From the NCBI GenBank assembly GCA_002395235.1, contig DGWK01000009.1, positions 10,474-57,481 of the forward strand: a DNA stretch of 47,008 nt. The letters run 5' to 3'. The DNA is from Lachnospiraceae bacterium UBA4260 (GTDB taxonomy: Bacteria; Bacillota; Clostridia; Lachnospirales; Lachnospiraceae). Numbering within the stretch: the stretch's first letter is position 1; every line of letters begins with the position of its first letter. Positions 6,779 to 14,517 of this stretch are shown here, piece by piece. A model generated the notes under the pieces. The model saw only the letters and a program-made list of their open reading frames with translations. It did not search any database and had not been told where the DNA came from. Both the position numbers and the translations under genes were made by a program.

Positions 6779-7419
6779 TCTTTTCTCCCGAGAATATACT
6801 TAAATATAGGATTTCCCTTCGCAGAAAACCTCTCCTCGTACTCGGTCATGATATTTCCCTGATTCATGACCTCGTCGTTATGGAGATCGTAAGTGATCTG
6901 CAATATTTTGAAACCGCCTGCTTCCACTTCGTCCACGGCAAAATCAAACAAATCCCTGTTGTCCGTCTTGAACTCAATCGTGCCGTCCTCTTTCAGGATC
7001 TGTGCGAACCTGCGCAGAAACTCTTTGCTGGGGAGCCTTCTCTTGGCGTGCCTGTCCTTTGGCCAGGGATCGGAGAAATTCAGGTAGATTCGGTCCACTT
7101 CTCCATCGCCAAAATATTCACAGATCAGCTCCGCGTCTCCTCTGATAAACAGCAGGTTCTGCGCCTGGGACTCGTCCAGCTTGTCCAGGGCACGGATCAG
7201 GACACTTGAGTACTTCTCGATTCCCACGTAATTGATATCGGGATTTTCCACGGCGAGCTGATTGATGAACTTGCCCTTTCCCGTGCCGATCTCCAGATGG
7301 ATCGGATGATCATTTCCGAATTTCTCTTTCCATTTTCCTTTACATGCCGCCGGGTCCTGTACGATCCACTGACTCTCGGCGATCGTCTCTCTGGCTCCCG
7401 GAATATTTCTCAGCCTCAT
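6775..7419 (-). CDS. trmB: tRNA (guanine-N7-)-methyltransferase
   Basis: A 214-residue SAM-dependent enzyme that methylates G46 in the tRNA variable loop. Seen: HLEIGTGKGKFI (SAM site, about residue 41), YVGIEKYSSV, IYLNFSDPWPKDRHAKRR (the family signature), FKTDNRDLFDFA and TEYEERF near the C-terminus. The ATG at 7419 is preferred over a GTG nine bases upstream because AGAGG lies 8 bases before it and overlaps the GTG. The stop codon overlaps the carboxypeptidase start by four bases, indicating an operon with a cell-wall gene. Confidence 0.95.
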   Translation of the reverse strand: MRLRNIPGARETIAESQWIVQDPAACKGKWKEKFGNDHPIHLEIGTGKGKFINQLAVENPDINYVGIEKYSSVLIRALDKLDESQAQNLLFIRGDAELICEYFGDGEVDRIYLNFSDPWPKDRHAKRRLPSKEFLRRFAQILKEDGTIEFKTDNRDLFDFAVDEVEAGGFKILQITYDLHNDEVMNQGNIMTEYEERFSAKGNPIFKYILGRKE

Positions 7420-7499
7420 ATGCTGCACCTCTTTTTTGTCATTATACTTTTCCCGGTAAACCGGGTAAAACTGATTTTCATTCTACCATATTTATAAAT

Positions 7500-7542
7500 A
7501 TTCAGCACCCCGTAAAAATAATCAAAATAAGGACAGGGGAGC
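7500..7542. repeat. dispersed palindromic element, partial copy (left part)
   Basis: ATTCAGCACCCCG, then AATCAAAATAAGGACAGGGG, matches the first ~42 bases of the element at 809-964 in the same orientation; the rest is absent. It abuts a TATAAT (7555-7560) that probably serves the following lipoprotein gene, so the fragment now forms part of its upstream region. Confidence 0.7.
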
Positions 7543-7588
7543 CTTCTTTTCTGCTATAATCTCTTTGGATAAGAAAGGATCTCTTTTT

Positions 7589-8296
7589 ATGGAAAAAATA
7601 AGAAACCGTTTCACGGTCCCCCTCCTGCTCCTCGCTTTTATGATCACGGCAGCAGGCTGCGCCGAAAAAACTCCTGCCGATGTCCGCATCGAGCTTCAGA
7701 CGCCGGACGGCTCAGTAGTCACTTCATCCGAAAGTTCCGCATCAGACGCGGTTTTTCCCAGGTTTGTATCGCAGAATGAGGATTATCAGAAAGAACTGGA
7801 CAAACTGAATAAGGAAATCGAGAAGATACAAAAGGATTACAACAAGCGAACAGAAAAGGGAAAAGGCTTTACGGTACACACTTATATAGGATCGTCCGAA
7901 AGCGTTCCCCAGTGCACGGTCTGCTGGTACGAAGAGCACTCACTGCTCGGCGACGATTACAATCTCATGACGCTCGCCTGCAAGAAGAGCACCTGCGAGA
8001 TCATAGACAGCAAACAAGCCCTGAAATCCCTTGAGATCGACAGTATCACACTCAGCACCAATGTCGCGAGGCTCTATGAGAGCCAGGGTCTTCCGGGCGC
8101 TGTCAAGGAGACCGAAATGCAGGGATTTGAGACCGATGAAAGCGCCGCGGTCACCGCGATCTACATGAAGCTGACCATCGAGGTGCCGGATTCTTCCGAT
8201 CCCGACGAGGATATTGAGGAATATCATTTTTATTATTATGATCTGGGGAACAACTCGCTCAGCCCCCTGTCCGAACACGGATATGACCTGCCATAA
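7589..8296 (+). CDS. predicted lipoprotein with coiled coil, unknown function
   Basis: A 235-residue secreted lipoprotein. Seen: signal peptide (MEKIRNRFTVPLLLLAF...) ending in a lipobox-like TAAGC, a short disordered Ser-rich stretch, a coiled-coil segment (KELDKLNKEIEKIQKDYN, about residues 70-90), then a region with four Cys (VPQCTVCWYEEH and LACKKSTCEII) and an acidic C-terminus. I do not recognise the family. The ATG at 7589 has AAAGGA 9 bases before it; an upstream in-frame TTG (7565) lacks a ribosome site. It stands alone between trmB and the iron-uptake operon and ends in a shared terminator. Confidence 0.75.
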   Translation: MEKIRNRFTVPLLLLAFMITAAGCAEKTPADVRIELQTPDGSVVTSSESSASDAVFPRFVSQNEDYQKELDKLNKEIEKIQKDYNKRTEKGKGFTVHTYIGSSESVPQCTVCWYEEHSLLGDDYNLMTLACKKSTCEIIDSKQALKSLEIDSITLSTNVARLYESQGLPGAVKETEMQGFETDESAAVTAIYMKLTIEVPDSSDPDEDIEEYHFYYYDLGNNSLSPLSEHGYDLP

Positions 8297-8324
8297 GACC
8301 AGCTGTACATATTTTGACCAATCG

Positions 8325-8352
8325 AAAAGGGGCCTGTCCGGCCCCTTTTTTT
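8325..8352. terminator. bidirectional terminator
   Basis: AAAAGGGGCC-TGTCC-GGCCCC followed by seven T; the A-run on the left lets it act on the leftward transcript as well. It separates the convergent lipoprotein and HMA-domain genes. Confidence 0.85.
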
Positions 8353-8713
8353 ATTCGATCCCAACGACCTTATAATCCAGTTCTTCTACAGCCTTTCTTA
8401 TATCTTCCTCGGAGATCTCTCTGTCAAAAGATACAAGAGCCACATTCTTCTTCAGGTCCACCTTGGCCACGGCCCCGTCTATGCGGTTGATGGCGCGCTC
8501 CACGCGGTTCTTGCAGTTCTCGCAGTGCATGCCTTCAATGCGGACTGTTTTTTCGCCGATCTTGGGGCCTTCAAGCTCCTTGTAATCGGGAAGGGTTCCT
8601 CCTCCCGTATCGCAGCATCCGCCCTCTCCCTTGAAATGTCCGATGCTGCTTCGCAGCGCCAGCGCCGCGATCACAATGACTGCGGCAAGAACGATCAATG
8701 TGCTCATATTCAT
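8351..8713 (-). CDS. membrane-anchored heavy-metal-associated (HMA) domain protein
   Basis: A 120-residue protein with an N-terminal membrane span (STLIVLAAVIVIAALAL), a short loop with a vicinal Cys pair (GGCCDTGGG) and an HMA fold (about residues 55-120) carrying the metal site GMHCENCKNRVE (CxxC). HMA domains bind Cu(I) or similar soft metals; here the site follows an iron-uptake operon, so the role may be metal handling at the membrane. The ATG at 8713 overlaps the stop of the upstream Cys-rich gene (ATGA), indicating co-translation. It ends at the bidirectional terminator. Confidence 0.85.
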   Translation of the reverse strand: MNMSTLIVLAAVIVIAALALRSSIGHFKGEGGCCDTGGGTLPDYKELEGPKIGEKTVRIEGMHCENCKNRVERAINRIDGAVAKVDLKKNVALVSFDREISEEDIRKAVEELDYKVVGIE

Positions 8714-8943
8714 GACTTATTTACCTTCTTTTCTCCGAACTTCTTATCTTCAAACTTTTTTGCCCTGAATCTCTCGGGAACCTCAACATTTGAACAGCTT
8801 CCGGTGCAGCCCGGGCAGTTCATGCCGCAGGATTTAACACCCTTTTTTCTGTCGCTTATGATTTTTCTTATATCCCAGATCACGATGGCGATCAGGACCA
8901 GGCTGACCACGATCGTGCCCATATTAGCGGAAAGCCATTCCAT
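8710..8943 (-). CDS. FeoB-associated Cys-rich membrane protein
   Basis: A 77-residue protein: an N-terminal span (GTIVVSLVLIAIVIWDI), basic stretch, then CGMNCPGCTGSC, a four-Cys cluster typical of the FeoB-associated Cys-rich family, and a Lys-rich tail. These proteins usually follow feoB and are thought to assist Fe(II) uptake; their mechanism is not settled. It lies 131 bp after the feoB stop, with a strong hairpin between, so its level may be set separately from feoB. Confidence 0.88.
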   Translation of the reverse strand: MEWLSANMGTIVVSLVLIAIVIWDIRKIISDRKKGVKSCGMNCPGCTGSCSNVEVPERFRAKKFEDKKFGEKKVNKS

Positions 8944-9010
8944 GCTCTCACCTCACAGTTTCTGCAGAGCTCCTCCTGCGAACCTCTGCGCATACTCCCT
9001 TTTTCAGAAA

Positions 9011-9048
9011 GCGTGTCAAAATACTGCCTTTGCAGTATTTTAACACGC
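9011..9048. terminator. 17-bp near-perfect hairpin after feoB
   Basis: GCGTGTCAAAATACTGC pairs with GCAGTATTTTAACACGC around a CTTT loop, with a single mismatch. It lies between feoB and the Cys-rich gene. Its inner arm carries A and T runs on both strands, so it may partly terminate or attenuate, or protect the upstream mRNA end. Confidence 0.6.
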
Positions 9049-9074
9049 CTTCCGTTAATTAAAATGATATTTTA

Positions 9075-11216
9075 TCAGATCTTCACTGCGGACGCCTTCA
9101 GCGTTGTGGCCTCTTTGTAAGGCTTGAACAGCATGTAAAGGGTTCCTCCGAGGACGACCAGTGATACGAGCAGACCGATAATATTCATGTTTCCGGTGAC
9201 GGCGCTGCCGATCTGGTAGATGCACATGGAAGCCAGATAAGCAAAGCCGCACTGATAACCGATGGCGAACCAGGTCCATTTAGCGCTGTTCATCTCTCTC
9301 TTGATCGCGCCGATGGCCGCAAAGCAAGGTGCGCACAGAAGGTTGAATACCAGGAAGCTGTAGCCTGCCAGGGCAGACATCTCTGCCTGAAGGTTGGCCC
9401 AGATCTCTTCACCCATCTCGGAGACTTCGCCGTACTTATAGAGAATACCGAAGGTACCTACGACATTTTCCTTGGCGATCAGGCCGGTGACGGCTGCCAC
9501 TGCGGGCTTCCAGGAACCCCAGCCAAGAGGTGCGAAGATCCATGCCACCGTATTTCCGAGTGCCGCCAGGATGGAGTGCTCCATGAAGTCCTCCTCGGGA
9601 AGCATCTGGAAGGAGCCGTTTAAGAAACCGAAGCTGGACATGAACCACACCAGGATGGTTGCCAGGAGAATGACGGTTCCCGCTTTTTTGACAAAGGAAG
9701 AGGCTCTCTCCCACACACTGTGGAAGATGCTCGACAATGTGGGAATGTGGTAGGCGGGAAGCTCCATAACAAAGGGAGCGGGCTCGCCTGCAAACATCTT
9801 TGTCTTCTTGAGGATGATACCGGAGATTACAATAGCCGCAATACCTACAACATATGCACTCCAGCCGACCAGCGCGCTGTTTCCGAACAGGGCGCCTGCG
9901 ATCAGACCGATGATGGGGAGCTTGGCTCCGCAGGGAATGAAAGTTGTGGTCATGATCGTCATGCGCCGGTCTCTCTCATTTTCGATGGTACGGGAAGCCA
10001 TGACGCCGGGAACGCCGCAGCCTGTTCCTACCATCATAGGAATGAAGGACTTTCCGGAGAGGCCGAATCTGCGGAAGATGCGGTCCATGATGAAGGCGAT
10101 TCTAGCCATGTAGCCGCAGCCCTCAAGGAAGGCAAGGCAGATGAACAGGACGATCATCTGGGGCAGGAAGCCGAGGACGGCACCTACGCCGGCCACAATA
10201 CCATCCAGGATCAGGCCCTTGAGCCAGTCCGCAGTACCGATGCTGTCCAGGAATCCTTCTACCGCGCCGGGAACGATCTCTCCGAACAGGACATCGTTGA
10301 CCCAGTCCGTTCCCATGGCGCCGATCGTATTGATCGCCAGGAAGTAGACCACCCACATGACCAGAAGGAAAATCGGGATTGCCAGCCACCTGTTGGTGAC
10401 AATGCGGTCGATCTTGTCGGAGATGGTCATGCTTCCCGCATTCTTCTTCACATAGCTTCCTTCCAGAAGGCCTGCGATGTACTCATATCTCTCATTGGTG
10501 ATGATACTCTCGGAATCATCATCCATCTTCTTCTCCACTTCCGCGATGATCTTCTCTGCGGCCTCTTTGTCATAAGTGATCTGGTCGCCGATCTTCTCGT
10601 CTCTCTCGAAGACTTTGATCTCGTACCAGCGCTGCTTGTCCTCGGGGACATTGTTCAGAACAGGGCGAAGGTTGTCAAGTACTCCTTCTGTTTCTGCGCT
10701 GAATTTTGGATAAGCAGGGGCCGTTTTATTCTTTGCCGCTTCGATGGCCGCCTCGGCCGCCTTGTCGACGCCAGTTCCCTTGAGCGCGGAAATCTCCACG
10801 ATCTTAACGCCGAGCTTGTCGCTGAGCGTCTTCACATTGATGTGGTCGCCGTTTTTCTCGATGATGTCCATCATGTTGAGCGCGATCACGACCGGAATGC
10901 CCAGCTCCATGCACTGGGTGGTCAGATAGAGGTTTCTCTCAAGATTTGTCGCGTCTACGATATTGAGGATCGCGTCAGGCTTTTCCTTGAGAAGGTAGTT
11001 TCTTGCCACCACTTCTTCGAGGGTATAAGGGGACAGGGAATAGATACCGGGAAGGTCCGTGATGATGATATCTTTTTGCTTTCTGTACTTACCCTCTTTC
11101 TTTTCTACAGTGACGCCCGGCCAGTTTCCCACATACTGTGTGGAACCGGTAAGGGCATTGAATAACGTTGTTTTTCCGCAGTTCGGATTTCCTGCGAGTG
11201 CGATTCTGAGACTCAT
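9075..11216 (-). CDS. feoB: ferrous iron transport protein B
   Basis: A 713-residue Fe(II) permease with a cytoplasmic N-terminal G domain and a membrane C-terminal half. Seen: G1 GNPNCGKTTLFN (residue 9), G2 region WPGVTVEKKEG, G3 DLPGIYSL, G4 NMMD, a helical GDI-like linker (about 170-270), then FeoB gate regions with GTGCGVPGVMASRTIENERD and a second Gate region (NLLCAPCFAAIGAIKREM). Length is close to the family norm. AAGGG precedes the ATG at 11216. It follows two feoA genes and is upstream of two small metal-linked genes, forming one leftward iron-uptake unit likely repressed by iron. Confidence 0.97.
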   Translation of the reverse strand: MSLRIALAGNPNCGKTTLFNALTGSTQYVGNWPGVTVEKKEGKYRKQKDIIITDLPGIYSLSPYTLEEVVARNYLLKEKPDAILNIVDATNLERNLYLTTQCMELGIPVVIALNMMDIIEKNGDHINVKTLSDKLGVKIVEISALKGTGVDKAAEAAIEAAKNKTAPAYPKFSAETEGVLDNLRPVLNNVPEDKQRWYEIKVFERDEKIGDQITYDKEAAEKIIAEVEKKMDDDSESIITNERYEYIAGLLEGSYVKKNAGSMTISDKIDRIVTNRWLAIPIFLLVMWVVYFLAINTIGAMGTDWVNDVLFGEIVPGAVEGFLDSIGTADWLKGLILDGIVAGVGAVLGFLPQMIVLFICLAFLEGCGYMARIAFIMDRIFRRFGLSGKSFIPMMVGTGCGVPGVMASRTIENERDRRMTIMTTTFIPCGAKLPIIGLIAGALFGNSALVGWSAYVVGIAAIVISGIILKKTKMFAGEPAPFVMELPAYHIPTLSSIFHSVWERASSFVKKAGTVILLATILVWFMSSFGFLNGSFQMLPEEDFMEHSILAALGNTVAWIFAPLGWGSWKPAVAAVTGLIAKENVVGTFGILYKYGEVSEMGEEIWANLQAEMSALAGYSFLVFNLLCAPCFAAIGAIKREMNSAKWTWFAIGYQCGFAYLASMCIYQIGSAVTGNMNIIGLLVSLVVLGGTLYMLFKPYKEATTLKASAVKI

Positions 11217-11243
11217 TGATTTCCCTTCTTTCTTTTATTAGTA

Positions 11244-11468
11244 TCACTCTTCAATTTCCACCATCTCGGCGTCTGCCCGCCTGACCGTGAGTTCGTACCC
11301 TCTTACGTTGACTTCCACAGGATCTCCGAAAGGAGCGACCTTGCGCACATAGATTTCAGCACCCTTGGTGATTCCCATATCCATGATCCTGCGTTTAACA
11401 GCTCCGGTTCCGTGAAGTTTGACAACTTTCACTGTTTCTCCTACTTGAACATCCTTAAGTGTTCTCAT
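11244..11468 (-). CDS. feoA: FeoA domain protein (second of two)
   Basis: A 74-residue SH3-like protein that works with FeoB. Seen: TVKVVKLHGTGAVKRRIMDMGITKGAEIYVRKVAPFGDPVEV in pieces typical of FeoA (KRRIMDMGI; APFGDPVEV) and a C-terminal LTVRRADAEMVEI. The ATG at 11468 is chosen because GGAGG lies 8 bases upstream; another in-frame ATG at 11474 sits only two bases from that site. It is separated from feoB by 27 bp. Confidence 0.93.
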   Translation of the reverse strand: MRTLKDVQVGETVKVVKLHGTGAVKRRIMDMGITKGAEIYVRKVAPFGDPVEVNVRGYELTVRRADAEMVEIEE

Positions 11469-11499
11469 TTTCATTTCCTCCTGACTTTATGATTAAGAA

Positions 11500-11712
11500 T
11501 CAGACCATGATTCTCTTTGCGAGTACATCGCTGATTCCTACTCTCACATTTTTGACATTGACGATCACACTGCCATTGTTGACAGAAACGAGTGTCACTT
11601 TTGCTCCCGGAACGAATCCCATGGAAGCCAGGTGCGTTCTCACCTCATCGTTTCCGCCGATCTTTCTGATCTCATATTCCTGGCCAGAATCTCCAATTAT
11701 TAAAGGCATCAT
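11500..11712 (-). CDS. feoA: FeoA domain protein (first of two)
   Basis: A 70-residue FeoA-type protein: IGGNDEVRTHLASMGFVPGA then VTLVSVNNGSVIVNVKNVRVGISDVLAKRIMV. It differs clearly from its neighbour (the RRIMDMGI/APFGDP versus RTHLASMGF/NNGSVIV forms), so the pair is an old duplication or two subfamilies rather than a recent copy. It is the first gene behind the iron-box-like sites. Two adjacent in-frame ATGs (11712, 11709) are possible starts. Confidence 0.9.
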   Translation of the reverse strand: MMPLIIGDSGQEYEIRKIGGNDEVRTHLASMGFVPGAKVTLVSVNNGSVIVNVKNVRVGISDVLAKRIMV

Positions 11713-11804
11713 TTCTCTTCTGTCCTTTCCATAGATGTAAAAAAATCATTATTGTGATCTTATCCGTTAACAATGTTTGATCAAAAAGACTGTACAAACC
11801 TTAT

Positions 11805-11860
11805 ATGTTAGTTTTAATTAACATAGTTAGACAAATCTATCTTAGGTTAACACTTACTAA
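11805..11860 (-). promoter_or_regulatory. feo promoter with two DtxR/IdeR-like boxes
   Basis: Leftward, TTGTCT (11829-11834), 18 bases, TAACAT (11805-11810) make a plausible promoter. Two 19-mers, TTAGGTTAACACTTACTAA (11842-11860) and TTAGTTTTAATTAACATAG (11808-11826), each match about 12 of 19 positions of the known DtxR/IdeR iron box TTAGGTTAG-S-CTAACCTAA. The second covers the -10 region. Regulation by an iron-sensing DtxR-family repressor is inferred. The rest of the 273-bp gap is AT-rich, with only the gyrA terminator besides. Confidence 0.5.
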
Positions 11861-11910
11861 CCTTCTTTTCTGCTCCATTTAGACACAATACTGATAAATC
11901 TGATCAAATT

Positions 11911-11945
11911 AAAAGGACTGCGCTTATTCAGCTGCAGTCCTTTTT
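11911..11945 (-). terminator. gyrA terminator
   Basis: AAAAGGACTGC and GCAGTCCTTTTT form an 11-bp stem 41 bases after the gyrA stop. On the leftward transcript the stem ends in a T-run. Confidence 0.8.
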
Positions 11946-11985
11946 CTCAAGATATCATATTCATATCTTACTCAAAATCTGTTAT

Positions 11986-14481
11986 TCAGTTACCATCCGT
12001 CAAAGTTCCTTCCGCTACCTCGTCCGCCAGCTCTTCTTCGTCGTTACCGCGGACCTTGGCAATCTTGACGACCTTGATGCCCTCGTCAAGATTCATCATC
12101 TTGACGCCGGAAGTGATCCTGCCGATGCTCTTGAAGTCGCAGGCCCTGATCTGGATAATAATTCCCGCGGAATTGATCATCATGATCTCGTGCTCATCCG
12201 TTACGGCCTTAACGCCGATCAGATAACCTGTCTTCTTAGTGATGTTGTAACACTTGACGCCCTTTCCGCCTCGGTTCTGGACCTTGAATTCTGACAGGCT
12301 CGTCCTCTTGCCCATGCCGTACTCGGATGCGAACAGGAGCGAATCGCCCTGCGAGTCGATCTGCATTCCGACGATCTCGTCGTCATCATCCAGATTCATG
12401 CCGATGACGCCCATAGCCGTGCGGCCGAGAGGCCTTACGGATTTCTCCTGGAAGCGGATGCACATGCCCTTCTTAGTCACAAGGAATATGTCATTGGCAG
12501 GCGTTGTCTGTTTTACCTCGATGAGCTCATCGTCTTCCTTGAGCGTGATCGCGATGATGCCGCTTCTGCGGATGTTGGAGTACTCGGTGATTGCCGTCTT
12601 CTTAATAATACCTTTCTTGGTCACCATGAAGAGATTGGCCTCTTCATCGTAGTGCAGGATCGGTATGATCGCCGTGACTTTCTCTCCGGGATTGAGTTCC
12701 AGGAGGTTGATGATCGCCGTGCCGCGCGCCGTTCTGCTGGCTTCCGGAATCTTATAGGCCTTCATGCTGTAGACCCGGCCAAAGCTCGTGAAGAACATGA
12801 TCATATCATGTGTCCTTGTCATCAGAAGATCTTCAATATAGTCATTGTCGATTTTCTGTACGCCCTTGATGCCGCGTCCGCCGCGATTCTGGACCTTGAA
12901 GTTGTCCACTGTCATTCGCTTGATATAACCGAGCGAAGTCATCGCGATGACTGTGTTGACATTAGGAATCAGGTCCTCCGTCGCCAGATCTTCAAAATTC
13001 TGCTCGATCTTACTTCTTCTGTCGTCGCCGTATTTCTCGGCGATCACATTGATCTCCTCTTTGATGACGGTGAGAAGCTTATTCTTGTCCGCAAGGATGG
13101 CTTTGAGCTCGGCGATCCTTGCCAGGAGTTCCTCGTGCTCCTTCTCGAGTTTCTCTCTCTCCAAACCTGTCAGAGCGCGCAGACGCATGTCCACGATTGC
13201 CTGCGCCTGGACATCATCGAGTCCAAAGCGCTCCGTCAGTCTGTTTTTGGCCTCCTGGACATTGGCGCTCTCACGGATGATCTTAATGACTTCATCGATG
13301 TTGTCGAGCGCAATGAGCAAGCCCTGTAAGATGTGGTCTCTCTCTTCCGCCTTGTTGAGGTCATATTGCGTCCTTCTGGTGACAACGTCCTCCTGGTGGC
13401 GCAGATAGTAAACCAGCATTTCCTTGAGATTCATGACCTTGGGCTCGTTGTTGACGAGCGCAAGCATGGTGATTCCGAATGTATCCTGCAGCTGCGTGTG
13501 TTTGTACAGGTTATTGAGGACGATATTGGGATTGGCGTCATGCCTCAGCTCAATGACCACTCTCATTCCTTCGCGGTCAGACTCGTCGCGCAGGTCCGTA
13601 ATTCCCTCAATCTTCTTATTCTTGACAAGTTCTGCAATCTTCTGGATCAGATTTGCCTTGTTTACAAGATAAGGAAGCTCCGTGACGACAATGCGGCTCT
13701 TGCCGCCGCCCATCGCCTCTATATCCGTGACGGCTCTGGTCACGACCTTGCCGCGGCCCGTCCTGTAAGCCTGCGCAGCGCCTGCCGTTCCCATGATGAT
13801 ACCGCCGGTGGGAAAATCGGGAGCTTTTACGATGGAGAGAAGTTCCTCGAGATCGGTATCTCTCTCTTCTTCCACGCGGTTGTCAATGATCTTTACGACC
13901 GCTGCCACCACCTCTCTCAGGTTATGGGGCGGTATGTTGGTGGCCATGCCGACCGCAATGCCGGTCGTGCCGTTCACGAGAAGGTTCGGAAAACGGCTGG
14001 GAAGAACGGCGGGTTCTTTCTCCGTCTCGTCGAAGTTAGGGACAAAGTCCACCGTATTCTTGCCGATCTCAGCCAGCATCTCCATGGAGATCTTTGTGAG
14101 CCTTGCCTCCGTGTATCGCATGGCCGCCGCGCCGTCGCCGTCCACGGATCCGAAGTTTCCGTGTCCGTCAACGAGCGTATAGCGCATGGACCAGGGCTGT
14201 GCCATATTGACAAGTGAACCGTATATGGAGCTGTCACCGTGAGGATGATATTTACCCATTGTATCGCCGACGATACGCGCGCATTTTCTGTGCGGCTTAT
14301 CGGGGCCTACATTAAGTTCACTCATCGCGTAAAGGATTCTTCTCTGTACCGGCTTGAGTCCGTCTCTTACGTCCGGAAGCGCTCTGGACGCGATGACGCT
14401 CATCGCGTAGTCGATATAAGAAGTTTCCATCGTTTTTTGCAGATCAACTTCCTGTATCCTGTCAAAAATGTTTTCTTCCAT
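11986..14481 (-). CDS. gyrA: DNA gyrase subunit A
   Basis: An 831-residue type IIA topoisomerase subunit that cuts and rejoins DNA in the A2B2 gyrase. Seen: N-terminal DNA-binding domain with YIDYAMSVIASRALPDVRDG, QRDR HPHGDSSIYGSLVNMAQ, catalytic Tyr123 in AAAMRYTEARL, then the C-terminal beta-pinwheel with repeated blades and the GyrA-box-like QNRGGRGIKG and QNRGGKGVK. In the QRDR, the Ser equal to E. coli Ser83 is present while the Asp87 position is Gly88. It follows gyrB after 36 bp in the usual order. Confidence 0.97.
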   Translation of the reverse strand: MEENIFDRIQEVDLQKTMETSYIDYAMSVIASRALPDVRDGLKPVQRRILYAMSELNVGPDKPHRKCARIVGDTMGKYHPHGDSSIYGSLVNMAQPWSMRYTLVDGHGNFGSVDGDGAAAMRYTEARLTKISMEMLAEIGKNTVDFVPNFDETEKEPAVLPSRFPNLLVNGTTGIAVGMATNIPPHNLREVVAAVVKIIDNRVEEERDTDLEELLSIVKAPDFPTGGIIMGTAGAAQAYRTGRGKVVTRAVTDIEAMGGGKSRIVVTELPYLVNKANLIQKIAELVKNKKIEGITDLRDESDREGMRVVIELRHDANPNIVLNNLYKHTQLQDTFGITMLALVNNEPKVMNLKEMLVYYLRHQEDVVTRRTQYDLNKAEERDHILQGLLIALDNIDEVIKIIRESANVQEAKNRLTERFGLDDVQAQAIVDMRLRALTGLEREKLEKEHEELLARIAELKAILADKNKLLTVIKEEINVIAEKYGDDRRSKIEQNFEDLATEDLIPNVNTVIAMTSLGYIKRMTVDNFKVQNRGGRGIKGVQKIDNDYIEDLLMTRTHDMIMFFTSFGRVYSMKAYKIPEASRTARGTAIINLLELNPGEKVTAIIPILHYDEEANLFMVTKKGIIKKTAITEYSNIRRSGIIAITLKEDDELIEVKQTTPANDIFLVTKKGMCIRFQEKSVRPLGRTAMGVIGMNLDDDDEIVGMQIDSQGDSLLFASEYGMGKRTSLSEFKVQNRGGKGVKCYNITKKTGYLIGVKAVTDEHEIMMINSAGIIIQIRACDFKSIGRITSGVKMMNLDEGIKVVKIAKVRGNDEEELADEVAEGTLTDGN

Positions 14482-14517
14482 GTCTGACCTACCTTGTACT
14501 AATGTAACTGCTGATCA

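Noticed and set aside
9720..11165. 481-codon open frame on the + strand opposite feoB
   Set aside because: It is antisense to feoB, which has all FeoB motifs; the translation is His/Asp-rich and matches no fold, typical of a mirror frame.
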